Origin: Neisseriaceae bacterium
GTDB taxonomy: Bacteria > Pseudomonadota > Gammaproteobacteria > Burkholderiales > Neisseriaceae
Length of the DNA stretch: 13,320 nt
Direction of reading: 5' to 3'
NCBI GenBank assembly: GCA_017518785.1
Contig: JAFWUA010000017.1
Location: forward strand, 1-13,320
This document shows positions 6,819 to 13,320 of the stretch, piece by piece; the first letter of the stretch is position 1, and every line of letters starts with the position of its first letter. The notes beneath the pieces are model-generated. The model did no database searches. It saw only the letters and a list, made by a program, of their open reading frames with translations, and was not told the DNA's origin. The position numbers and the translations under genes are program-made.

Positions 6819-8143
6819 GTCGTGGTTTAATTATTTTTGTTTCGGTTGTGGCTTTATTGTTTGGGATTGCGGTTTATTTTTATTTTGATAATACCGAGCT
6901 TAAACGTGAGTATATTTGGAAAGATGATGAAAAGAGAAAACGCAATACTGTAAGTGAATTTTATGCACTGTCTGAATTTTTGAAAAAACAAAATCCAGAT
7001 GCCAAAGTGGAAATAGTGCATGAATTTAATACTTTTGCTAATAAAGCAAAAAATAGCAATAACGCAATAGCTTTTGTTTTACCTAACAATAACTTACATA
7101 ATTTAAATAAAAAACAAGCAGAAACTTTGAAACAATGGGTGAGAGCCGGAAATCATCTTGTCTATCAAGTTGGGCATGGTTATGATGCTTTTAGTTTGGC
7201 AAAGGATTCTTTCAAACAACACCAAAAAGAAGAAGAACAGGAAAAAAACGAAAATATAAACCCTAAAACGAAAGCAAGATGCTATCTTGAATACGAAAAA
7301 TTAACTCGTATGTACGGCAGGTTGCATAATTTTGATGAATTAAAAGAAGATAAGAAACTTAATGAATGTGCTAATGGACTTATAGCGTTTACTCTGCCGG
7401 AAAACCAAGAAACAATCTATATTCCAGCAACTATCAGTGGCGTAATTTCTACCAAAAGTGTTCAAGATAAAATTATTTCATCGGCTCAAAATGCAGAAGG
7501 GGTGAAAATTGTCCGTATTAAAGAAGGTTCCGGCAGTGTTACAGGTTTAATTAATGGTAAAATTTTCAACTATCCACGCGAGCCAAGACCGTACGGTTGG
7601 TATTACATAAATGATAATATCAATTCCTTTGATAATGCCTATTTTGCAGCCTATCTCACTCAAGGCAAAAAACATATATATATTATCAATAACATTCACG
7701 AAGATGATAGATTAAAAGAAATAGAACCAATGTGGTACAAGCTTTTCAAAAAAGCCCCATTATTGATGACAATTATTTTGTTTTTTGTAATAGCAACAAT
7801 TGCTTATCATGCTACCCATTTGGGCGGACGCAAGAATTATGATGATCGTCAAACTCGCCAAATGTCGGTATATTTATCTGCTTTGGGGCAATTGATTTGG
7901 AGAAGTAATGGTATTTATGAATTGCTTTCTCAATGGCAAACACAGCTGTGGCAAGAATGGCAAAGAAAATTGCAAGGCTATGACAATATAGACCGCAATA
8001 CTCAAATTAACCTAATTCACCAATCAACTGGTGCGGCAAAAATGGATATAGCCCTGTGGTTAGCTCCTTTGCCAACTACGATTAACCATAAAGATTTATT
8101 ACGTTATCTACGTGCTTATCAACGTATAAGGAAACCCAAATGA
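6815..8143 (+). CDS. DUF4350 domain membrane protein
   Basis: The 442-residue product begins at an ATGA overlap with the previous gene and has a strong AAGGAG site. A membrane anchor lies at about 4-23 and a second segment at about 314-332. The region between them is probably periplasmic and contains the DUF4350 core: a LPNNNLHNLN segment, then QAETLKQWVRAGNHLVYQVG (101-120), the usual strand-helix-strand pattern ending in a G-x-h-hhhh-G turn. A cytosolic C-terminal tail has GGRKNYDDRQTRQ followed by a helical region, typical of the family in this context. A charged insertion at about 132-185, rich in K and E, is longer than I expect. Two uptake motifs fall inside the gene. Confidence 0.82.
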   Translation: MSRGLIIFVSVVALLFGIAVYFYFDNTELKREYIWKDDEKRKRNTVSEFYALSEFLKKQNPDAKVEIVHEFNTFANKAKNSNNAIAFVLPNNNLHNLNKKQAETLKQWVRAGNHLVYQVGHGYDAFSLAKDSFKQHQKEEEQEKNENINPKTKARCYLEYEKLTRMYGRLHNFDELKEDKKLNECANGLIAFTLPENQETIYIPATISGVISTKSVQDKIISSAQNAEGVKIVRIKEGSGSVTGLINGKIFNYPREPRPYGWYYINDNINSFDNAYFAAYLTQGKKHIYIINNIHEDDRLKEIEPMWYKLFKKAPLLMTIILFFVIATIAYHATHLGGRKNYDDRQTRQMSVYLSALGQLIWRSNGIYELLSQWQTQLWQEWQRKLQGYDNIDRNTQINLIHQSTGAAKMDIALWLAPLPTTINHKDLLRYLRAYQRIRKPK

Positions 8144-9123
8144 GTCAAGAGAACAATGTTCAAGCAGTTTTTCAACAAGCAAGTAATGCGGTTAATTTCT
8201 TGCGTCAGCATTTAAATAAAATTGTGATTGGACAAGATCGTGTTATTGATGAGGTTATAACAGCTTTGTTAGCTGGCGGACACGTTTTATTAGAAGGGGT
8301 GCCGGGTACTGGTAAAACCTTGTTAGTGCGTGCTTTGGCACAAGGTTTTTCTGGGCAATTTAATCGGATTCAATTTACTCCTGATTTAATGCCGTCTGAT
8401 ATTACAGGTAATTATTGGTTTAATAGCAAAGAGCAGGCTTTCGTCTTGCAACAAGGACCGGTATTTACTCATTTATTATTAGCCGATGAAATTAACCGTG
8501 CACCAGCCAAAACACAGGCAGCACTTTTACAGGTAATGCAGGAATATTCCGTAACTTTGGACGGTAAAACTCACAATGTACCGACTCCATTTATGGTTTT
8601 GGCAACCCAAAACCCAATCGAACAAGAAGGAACCTACCCACTGCCGGAAGCACAATTAGACCGATTTATGTTCAAGATTTTAGTGGATTATCCAACGGTA
8701 ACTGATGAAATTCGTTTAGTAAATGCAGTTACATCAACTGAAAATAATGATTTGTTAAACAATGTAGAACGCAAACAGGCATTAACACCCAAACATATTG
8801 AGCAGCTGAAAAAAATCACATCACGTATAACTTGTGATGAGGGCATTATTAATTATGCAGTACGGTTAACTACTGCTACGCGTAATAATAATGGTTTATC
8901 GGTGGGAGCAGGTCCGCGTGCTGGTATTGCGTTAGTCAATGGGGCACGTGCTAATGCACTAATACGAGGCAATACCTTTGTAACACCAGACGATGTGAAA
9001 AAAGTGTGGTTACCAACAGTTCGTCATCGTGTTCGTTTGTCGGTTGAAGCTGAAATATCTGGACAAAATATTGATGATATTTTGCGTGAAATTCTTCTAC
9101 AAGTGGAAGCTCCCCGTCAATGA
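8140..9123 (+). CDS. MoxR-family AAA+ ATPase
   Basis: The 327-residue product is a cytosolic MoxR AAA+ protein. Walker A is GVPGTGKT (53-60), Walker B is LLLADEINR (112-120), sensor 1 is ATQNP (155-159), and LPEAQLDRF (168-176) follows. The sensor-2 region has GAGPRAGIALV. These are all intact, so ATP hydrolysis is expected. MoxR proteins are thought to act as chaperones or remodelling ATPases that mature or activate von Willebrand A-type partners. The next gene encodes such a partner (DUF58), with an ATGA overlap on both sides, supporting tight co-translation. I give no gene symbol because several moxR paralogues usually exist per genome. Confidence 0.95.
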   Translation: MSQENNVQAVFQQASNAVNFLRQHLNKIVIGQDRVIDEVITALLAGGHVLLEGVPGTGKTLLVRALAQGFSGQFNRIQFTPDLMPSDITGNYWFNSKEQAFVLQQGPVFTHLLLADEINRAPAKTQAALLQVMQEYSVTLDGKTHNVPTPFMVLATQNPIEQEGTYPLPEAQLDRFMFKILVDYPTVTDEIRLVNAVTSTENNDLLNNVERKQALTPKHIEQLKKITSRITCDEGIINYAVRLTTATRNNNGLSVGAGPRAGIALVNGARANALIRGNTFVTPDDVKKVWLPTVRHRVRLSVEAEISGQNIDDILREILLQVEAPRQ

Positions 9124-10469
9124 AACCGCGTCAACCACTATTTATCGCATTAACTGTCTTTCTGTTTGTAGCTTTTGCAGGTAGCATCACAGGGTTATAT
9201 AACGAAGATTTTGCGAATGTTTTTAATAATTTAATTGCAATAATATTTGCGATATTTATCATTGTTTGCTTGTTAGACCGTTTTGTGCTTTCCAATAAAC
9301 GTTTGCCAGCAAAAATAGAGAGAATATTGCCACAACATATTGTATTGGAAAGAGATACTCCAATTAAACTTCGGATTAGTTCCAATAATCCCAAACAACG
9401 TATGCCGATTCCAATGAAATTGGCAGACCGCATACCACCAGATTGGACAACTCCAACCCCAGAAATAAATATCGACTTAAATCCACCATCACCGAATGCC
9501 ACAGAAATAACCTACACAGCCAATGCACATAGACGTGGCGTTGCTATGTTTGATGGAGTGGATATGGCAATTCCATCGCAATTAGGATTATGGTGGATAA
9601 CTTTCCGGCAGACTGAAAAAGTAGAAGTAAAAGTTTTACCGGATTTTGTAGATATTTTTGGCAGTGATTTATATGGCTTTAATCGCTGGTTACAAATGAT
9701 TGGCATTAAGAAAAATCGCAGACGCGGAGAAGGGCAAGATTTTTTTCAATTACGCGAGTTTACCAATGGTGATGACATTCGCCATATTCACTGGAAAGCC
9801 ACAGCACGTACAGGAAAACCGATTGTGCGTACCTTTCATGATGAAAGAGATAGACAAATTGTATTTTTATTGGATTGTTCACGGCAAATGGATATTGTTT
9901 CCGGCAGTCGTACTCATTTAGACCATGCCATGACAGCTATGTTATTGCTAACTTACACTGCAATCAAACATGAAGATTCAGTGGGAGTTATGACTTATAA
10001 TTCTCATGAAGATCGTTTTTTACCACCACATAGTGGAATTGCTCAAATTGGCAAAATAATCAACACGATTTACGATATTGAACCGACAACAGCAGCAGCT
10101 GATTTAGAAAACGCCATCGAACGCATAATTCAGCAACAAAAACGCCGTGCATGGATAATTATTCTCACTCATTTAGATTGTGATAACGATCAAGCCATGA
10201 TTAATCAATTAATCCGCTTATCACGCCATCACCCCATACTATTTGTAAATTTACGTCAAACTTCGGCTGAAGATATTGCTAATACTACCATCAATAATCA
10301 TGATGAAGCATTAACATATTTAGGGGCACAACATTATATTCAGGAAGAACAACGCGTTTTAACCCAAATTGCCGCATCACATATTTCCCATCTAAATGTA
10401 TTGCCCGAGCAATTGACCTCTAATCTTATTAACCATTATTTGCAATTAAAACGTAGTGGTAGTTTATAA
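9120..10469 (+). CDS. DUF58 domain protein (von Willebrand A-like), membrane anchored
   Basis: The 449-residue product starts at an ATGA overlap with moxR. Two hydrophobic segments (about 7-26 and 35-53) anchor the N-terminus. A beta-rich region follows, then the DUF58 signature RRGEGQDFFQLREF and the segment GDDIRHIHWKATART (about 201-231). A VWA-like strand ends in LLDCSRQM (250-257). The MIDAS-type D-x-S-x-S is only partly kept: D252 and S254 are present, but the second serine is Q256, so metal binding may be weakened. This is the expected MoxR partner. It is the last gene of the six-gene set. Two uptake motifs lie inside (9603 and 9899). Confidence 0.92.
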   Translation: MKPRQPLFIALTVFLFVAFAGSITGLYNEDFANVFNNLIAIIFAIFIIVCLLDRFVLSNKRLPAKIERILPQHIVLERDTPIKLRISSNNPKQRMPIPMKLADRIPPDWTTPTPEINIDLNPPSPNATEITYTANAHRRGVAMFDGVDMAIPSQLGLWWITFRQTEKVEVKVLPDFVDIFGSDLYGFNRWLQMIGIKKNRRRGEGQDFFQLREFTNGDDIRHIHWKATARTGKPIVRTFHDERDRQIVFLLDCSRQMDIVSGSRTHLDHAMTAMLLLTYTAIKHEDSVGVMTYNSHEDRFLPPHSGIAQIGKIINTIYDIEPTTAAADLENAIERIIQQQKRRAWIIILTHLDCDNDQAMINQLIRLSRHHPILFVNLRQTSAEDIANTTINNHDEALTYLGAQHYIQEEQRVLTQIAASHISHLNVLPEQLTSNLINHYLQLKRSGSL

Positions 10470-10513
10470 TTAAAACAATATATTAATAAGTTGTTAAAGT
10501 TTTTTGGCAGACT
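10470..10513 (+). terminator. Possible weak end of the six-gene operon, with a degenerate uptake motif
   Basis: AACAA and TTGTT (10474-10495) could pair weakly before a T-run (TTTTTT, 10500-10505). A degenerate uptake motif TTTTTGGCAGACT follows and is cut at AGACT by a MITE. Confidence 0.3.
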
Positions 10514-10662
10514 GAAACCCATGCAAAACTTATTATTTCGAATTTCACGAAGTGAAATGAAGAGTCTTATCGTATGGTTTTATAAAGATTCTCCCTCACT
10601 CATTGCTTTCAGATGTAGAATGAAGAATGATGAAACGTTAGGTTTTGCAAGAGTTTCAGACT
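10509..10662. mobile_element. MITE copy C with 5-bp target duplication AGACT
   Basis: The element spans 10514-10657 (144 bases). Its ends, GAAACCCATGCAAAAC and GTTTTGCAAGAGTTTC, are inverted repeats with two mismatches. AGACT flanks both sides exactly (10509-10513 and 10658-10662). The interior keeps AATTTCACGAAGTGAAATGAAGA and TATAAAGATTCT from the same family as the copies at 1213-1365 and 1763-1893, but is more decayed. It is in the same orientation as the copy at 1763-1893. The insertion split a degenerate uptake motif. Confidence 0.82.
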
Positions 10663-10688
10663 TAATATGCGTTTTAATTTAAAAATAC

Positions 10689-10721
10689 TCTGCCGGAAAG
10701 GTTTGTAATCTTTCCGGCAGA
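10689..10721. terminator. Facing pair of uptake motifs forming a 12-bp hairpin in front of the metallophosphatase gene
   Basis: TCTGCCGGAAAG (10689-10700) and CTTTCCGGCAGA (10710-10721) are perfect inverted repeats around a nine-base loop. After the stem on the plus strand only ATTTC follows; on the minus strand a better T-run (TATTTTTAAATT) follows. It ends 17 bases before the next start codon, so it is either a terminator of the upstream operon or part of the next gene's leader. Confidence 0.7.
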
Positions 10722-10738
10722 TTTCAAGAGGAAAAAAT

Positions 10739-11797
10739 ATGGCACAACCATTAATTAGAAATCTGCCAGATGTTGCGATTGATATTGTTGGAGATATTCA
10801 CGGCGAGATTGATGCGTTGCGTGATTTATTGCGACATTTGGGGTATGACAATCAAGGTTGGCATCCTGAAAATCGCCGTTTAGTATTTATTGGCGATTTT
10901 ATTGATAGGGGCATCGATAGCCCTGCGGTGGTAGAGACTATTCGCCGTTTAACCGATAGTGGCAATGCTTTGGCAATTTTAGGTAATCACGAGCTTAATT
11001 TATTAAATAATGATCAAAAAGATGGTTCGGGTTGGTTTTTTGAAAAACAAAGAATTAGAGAACAACATCGATATGTACAATATAAAATTGCAAACGAAAA
11101 GGAAAAGTGCGAAATAATAAATTATATCAATACATTGCCAATAGCGTTGGAAAATAATAATCTACGAATTATTCATGCTGCATGGCTTGGTAATCATATT
11201 GAAACCATTAAAAATTTAGGTAATATTGATGCAAAAACTGCATTTTCTAATTTTCGTGCCAATGCCAAACAAGCAGAAAAATATCAAGCTTGGTACTCAC
11301 AATACATTGAAGAACATGAATTTTATCATCAACATCATCGTGATGAAAATTTTGACATGCCATATTTAAGAGCGATAGGGCAGTACGACCTATATCATGG
11401 CGAAGCTAATCCCATGCGTGCCCTAACATGTGGTACTGAATGCTTTGCTAAAACACCTTTTTATGCGGCAGGACGTTGGAGATTTGTTACTCGTAAGCGT
11501 TGGTGGGAAGAATATAATGATGATTGCCCAGTGATAATTGGACATTATTGGCGACAGTGGTATGCTAATTCGCATGTACAAAAATCTCTTTTTAGCGAAG
11601 ATGCTAATCAATGGTTAGGTAAAAAGAAAAATATTTTCTGTGTGGATTTTTCCATTGGTGCATTATGGAAGAGTCGTATGAATCAAGCTATGATTTCTTC
11701 TCAAAATTGTCGTCTATCAGCATTGCGTCTGCCGGAAAAAATATTGGTTTTTAATAATGGTGAAACTTCTGCTACACAAGGATTTAAACAAACATAA
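10739..11797 (+). CDS. Calcineurin-like metallophosphoesterase (Ser/Thr protein phosphatase type)
   Basis: The 352-residue product starts at an ATG with AGAGGA upstream. It has the metallophosphoesterase signature in order: GDIHG (18-22), GDFIDRG (52-58), GNHE (82-85), a histidine in IIHAAW (about 143-148) and the later IIGHYW motif. These supply the dinuclear metal site of the PPP/PrpE/ApaH-type superfamily. There is no signal peptide or membrane segment, so it should be cytosolic. The substrate (phosphoprotein, Ap4A-type nucleotide or another phosphoester) cannot be told from motifs. The region between the third motif and IIGHYW is long and charged. An uptake motif near the C-terminus encodes LPEK. 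Confidence 0.88.
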   Translation: MAQPLIRNLPDVAIDIVGDIHGEIDALRDLLRHLGYDNQGWHPENRRLVFIGDFIDRGIDSPAVVETIRRLTDSGNALAILGNHELNLLNNDQKDGSGWFFEKQRIREQHRYVQYKIANEKEKCEIINYINTLPIALENNNLRIIHAAWLGNHIETIKNLGNIDAKTAFSNFRANAKQAEKYQAWYSQYIEEHEFYHQHHRDENFDMPYLRAIGQYDLYHGEANPMRALTCGTECFAKTPFYAAGRWRFVTRKRWWEEYNDDCPVIIGHYWRQWYANSHVQKSLFSEDANQWLGKKKNIFCVDFSIGALWKSRMNQAMISSQNCRLSALRLPEKILVFNNGETSATQGFKQT

Positions 11798-11832
11798 AAT
11801 TTTTGTGGCACAATTAAACAGCAATGACTAAC

Positions 11833-11846
11833 CTTTCCGGCAGACT
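11833..11846 (+). repeat. Intergenic uptake-like motif
   Basis: CTTTCCGGCAGACT is a full-length copy with the perfect core at 11835-11843. It is unpaired and lies between the metallophosphatase gene and the next start codon. Confidence 0.85.
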
Positions 11847-11873
11847 TTGTTTGAGTGGAATTTAGGAGTTTTT

Positions 11874-12302
11874 ATGAAAAATATGAGTGCCCTAACACAG
11901 GCAATTTATTTGGCACGTACGGGTAGGCGTGCTACCGAGCTTCGAGAATATTTAATTACTGTTGTATATCAATCAATTATCAATGATGTGGGAGTGTTTT
12001 TCCCACTCGATAAAAATAAACTTGATTTATCCAACCACAGAGCGATTCCTCAAATACTCTTTGTAAACAAAGTACCTCACTTAGTTGCCTTTACTGAAAA
12101 ACAATTTATCAAAAGAGATAAAAATACTGTAATGATTAGAGATGGATTAAGCAAAATTATAGGATTGGTTAAAAAGCATAATATCACTTTGATGTTAAAT
12201 CCATTTAACAGAGATTATCATTTATCCTTATCCACTGCGGATCTAAACATTATTGAAGAATTTAATCTTGATAGTTCCAAACGAGAAATGACGAAACAAT
12301 AG
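11874..12302 (+). CDS. Small SseB-like protein (tentative)
   Basis: I choose the ATG at 11874 because AGGAG lies seven bases before it. A TTG at 11847 in the same frame has no such site and overlaps the uptake motif. The product is about 142 residues with no membrane segment or signal peptide. The order of features recalls the SseB N-terminal domain: a helical start (TELREYLITVVYQSI), FFPLDK, then PQILFVNKVPHLVAFTEKQFI (a strand followed by a FT-x-x-x motif), and LMLNPFNRDYHLSLS near the C-terminus. That family match is inferred by eye and should be held loosely. It precedes radC by eight bases, so the two are probably co-transcribed. Confidence 0.75.
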   Translation: MKNMSALTQAIYLARTGRRATELREYLITVVYQSIINDVGVFFPLDKNKLDLSNHRAIPQILFVNKVPHLVAFTEKQFIKRDKNTVMIRDGLSKIIGLVKKHNITLMLNPFNRDYHLSLSTADLNIIEEFNLDSSKREMTKQ

Positions 12303-12310
12303 GTAGCAAC

Positions 12311-12985
12311 GTGGGAATTAAAGACTGGAATAAAGACGAGCGTCCGCGTGAAAAACTATTAGATAAAGGAGTTAGCAGTCTCTCTGATGCTGAACTGTTA
12401 GCGATTTTGTTACGCAAGGGCACTCATGGCTTGGACGCTGTGGCATTGGCACGTAGCTTATTAAAAGATTTCGGTTCTTTACGCGGAGTTTTGTCTGCTA
12501 GCTTGCCTCAATTGCAAAACCATAAAGGTTTAGGAATTTCTGCTTATACCCAATTTGCCGTAGTTAGAGAAGCAGGTAAGCGTATTCTTGCAGAAGAAAT
12601 GCAAAATCTCCCTCAAATTGGTGATTCCAAAGCATTAGGAGAATATTTACGCCTATCAATTGGCAGTGAATGCGTAGAAGTAATGTTAGCCATCTTATTA
12701 GATAGACAACAACGCATTATTTCGATTGAAGAATTATCTCGCGGATCTTTATCAGAACACACTGTATATATTCGTGAAGTAGCTAAAATCGCACTTGCCA
12801 AACACGCTGCTGCCATGATAATTGCTCACAATCACCCCGCTGGCTCACCAACGGCTTCAAATGAAGACCGAATTTTCACAGTGCGACTCAAAGCTGCTCT
12901 TAAACTATTTGATATAACCTTATTAGATCACTTTATTGTAAATCCTAATCTTGCTGTATCATTTGCAGAACAAGGTTGGTTGTAA
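12311..12985 (+). CDS. radC: RadC/YeeS-family JAB domain protein (UPF0758)
   Basis: The 224-residue product starts at a GTG with an AGGT site upstream and is full length for RadC. The N-terminal part (about 1-95) has the family motifs ERPREKLLDKG and LSDAELLAILLRKG with a helix-hairpin-helix-like region (GLGISAYTQF). The C-terminal part is a JAMM metal-binding fold: HNHPAGSPTASNED at 173-186 supplies H173, H175 and D186, and LLDHFIV follows. Despite the name, a direct DNA-repair role for RadC is not well established. In many genomes radC is beside coaBC and rpmB; here it follows a small SseB-like gene instead. Confidence 0.95.
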   Translation: MGIKDWNKDERPREKLLDKGVSSLSDAELLAILLRKGTHGLDAVALARSLLKDFGSLRGVLSASLPQLQNHKGLGISAYTQFAVVREAGKRILAEEMQNLPQIGDSKALGEYLRLSIGSECVEVMLAILLDRQQRIISIEELSRGSLSEHTVYIREVAKIALAKHAAAMIIAHNHPAGSPTASNEDRIFTVRLKAALKLFDITLLDHFIVNPNLAVSFAEQGWL

Positions 12986-13058
12986 TCAGATGTTTTATAA
13001 TGAAAGATATTAAATATATAAATATTATATTAAGTATTTCTAATAAATAACTAAATTC

Positions 13059-13094
13059 AAAACTCTTATTAAGAAATTTATTAATAAGAGTTTT
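13059..13094. terminator. Probable bidirectional terminator after radC
   Basis: AAAACTCTTATTAA (13059-13072) and TTAATAAGAGTTTT (13081-13094) are perfect 14-bp inverted repeats around an eight-base loop. The A and T ends of the stem can serve as the U-tract in either direction. The stem is weak in G+C. Confidence 0.6.
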
Positions 13095-13095
13095 A

Positions 13096-13145
13096 GCAGA
13101 CTTATGTAATATATATTACTTATATAGTCTGCCGGAAAGTTTTTT
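13096..13145 (+). terminator. Second hairpin built on a half-degenerate uptake-motif pair
   Basis: GCAGACT (13096-13102) pairs with AGTCTGC (13126-13132), with further A/T pairing inside. The right arm is a full uptake motif (core at 13129-13137), followed by six T at 13140-13145. The left arm, TTTTAGCAGACT, looks like a decayed copy. The T-run begins after the GGAAAG of the motif, not directly after the stem, so termination may be weak. Confidence 0.45.
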
Positions 13146-13261
13146 GTATCAAATTGTAAAATTTGTATAATTATTTCATAATTTCTATTGAAGATAAAAT
13201 AGTCATCTATCATTTTAATAGATTAATTTTTATAAAAAATTTATACAAAAACTATGGATTT

Positions 13262-13291
13262 TTGCAGACAACATTATTTTTATGTTATTAT
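13262..13291 (+). promoter_or_regulatory. Candidate sigma70 promoter for a gene beyond the window
   Basis: TTGCAG (13262-13267), 18 bases, TATTAT (13286-13291). The match is four of six and five of six. It lies a short distance before a Shine-Dalgarno site at the window edge. Confidence 0.4.
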
Positions 13292-13314
13292 TCAGACCTC
13301 TTTATTAAAATCAT

Positions 13315-13319
13315 AGGAG
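13315..13319 (+). promoter_or_regulatory. Shine-Dalgarno site of a gene starting just outside the window
   Basis: AGGAG lies at the very end of the window. With the promoter-like boxes upstream it suggests a plus-strand start codon within about ten bases of the edge. Confidence 0.4.
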
Positions 13320-13320
13320 C

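Larger units (their letters stand above)
3808..11737. repeat. Twelve intragenic copies of the TTCCGGCAG uptake-like motif
   Basis: Perfect 9-base cores inside genes start at 4082, 5597, 6149, 7528, 9603 and 9899 on the plus strand. On the minus strand they start at 3808, 4902, 6489, 7394, 8641 and 11729, read as CTGCCGGAA. The two cores at 10690 and 10712 fall in the same span but are intergenic. Near matches are at 3159, 3692, 3905, 7145 and 10506. The preferred flanks are CTT or TTT before and ACT, TCT or TGT after the core. Confidence 0.85.
12986..13261. other. AT-rich intergenic region after radC, no gene seen
   Basis: Very AT-rich and without an open frame of useful length. It holds the two hairpins listed separately and one uptake motif. 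Short A/T palindromes elsewhere in it are what such base composition gives by chance. Confidence 0.6.

Noticed and set aside
9131..9502. Minus-strand open frame of 123 codons inside the DUF58 gene
   Set aside because: It is a shadow of a well-supported DUF58 gene; its sequence has no family pattern and no start context.
10491..10682. Open frame of 63 codons after the DUF58 gene
   Set aside because: It lies across a MITE and its flanks. There is no ribosome-binding site and the protein has no recognisable features.
11847..11873. TTG at 11847 as start of the SseB-like gene
   Set aside because: There is no Shine-Dalgarno site and it overlaps the end of an uptake motif. The ATG at 11874 has AGGAG at good spacing.
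1..13320. CRISPR array, tRNA, rRNA or a full insertion sequence
   Set aside because: No regularly spaced direct repeats, no tRNA-like cloverleaf or rRNA sequence, and no transposase frame were seen. The spaced repeats present are uptake motifs and MITEs.

Overview
The window is AT-rich proteobacterial chromosome. The protein set (TrpC, type I methionine aminopeptidase, RadC, and a MoxR/DUF58/DUF4129 operon) and the bacterial gene packing suggest a gammaproteobacterium, but the species is not identified from sequence alone. A 9-base motif, TTCCGGCAG (extended form near CTTTCCGGCAGACT), occurs 18 times without error on the two strands. That density is what DNA uptake signal sequences show in naturally competent bacteria. 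I do not recognise this exact motif as one of the well-known Neisseria or Pasteurellaceae dialects.

Layout. (1) 1-793, minus strand: the 5' part of a gene cut by the window edge, encoding a short beta-repeat module, a poly-Asp tract and a long charged coiled coil. A good promoter and a compact hairpin lie upstream. (2) 794-1922: a gene-poor stretch holding three small non-autonomous transposable elements (MITEs), each flanked by an exact 5-bp target duplication. Two of them split an uptake-motif terminator next to map. (3) 1923-3509, minus strand: trpC followed by map. (4) 3633-10469, plus strand: six genes overlapping end to end (RDD protein, SpoIIM-family protein, DUF4129 protein, DUF4350 protein, MoxR AAA+ ATPase, DUF58 protein), clearly one operon. 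(5) 10470-10738: a fourth MITE and a hairpin of two facing uptake motifs. (6) 10739-12985, plus strand: a metallophosphatase, a small SseB-like protein and RadC. (7) 12986-13320: terminator hairpins, then a promoter-like sequence and a Shine-Dalgarno site for a gene just outside the window.

How the parts work together. The six-gene operon encodes a membrane-associated MoxR module. A soluble AAA+ ATPase (MoxR) probably acts on, or with, the DUF58 protein, a membrane-anchored protein with a von Willebrand A-like fold, while four other membrane proteins form its surroundings. The module is widespread and its cellular job is poorly defined. The most unusual signal in the window is the interplay of two repeat families. 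Uptake motifs are used as terminator stems, and the MITEs have inserted into them. Two of the four MITEs duplicated the same AGACT pentamer at the same position of the uptake motif. Removing two of the MITEs on paper restores a near-perfect bidirectional terminator beside map. A second point is that map carries lysine where the last metal-binding glutamate of the family is expected.
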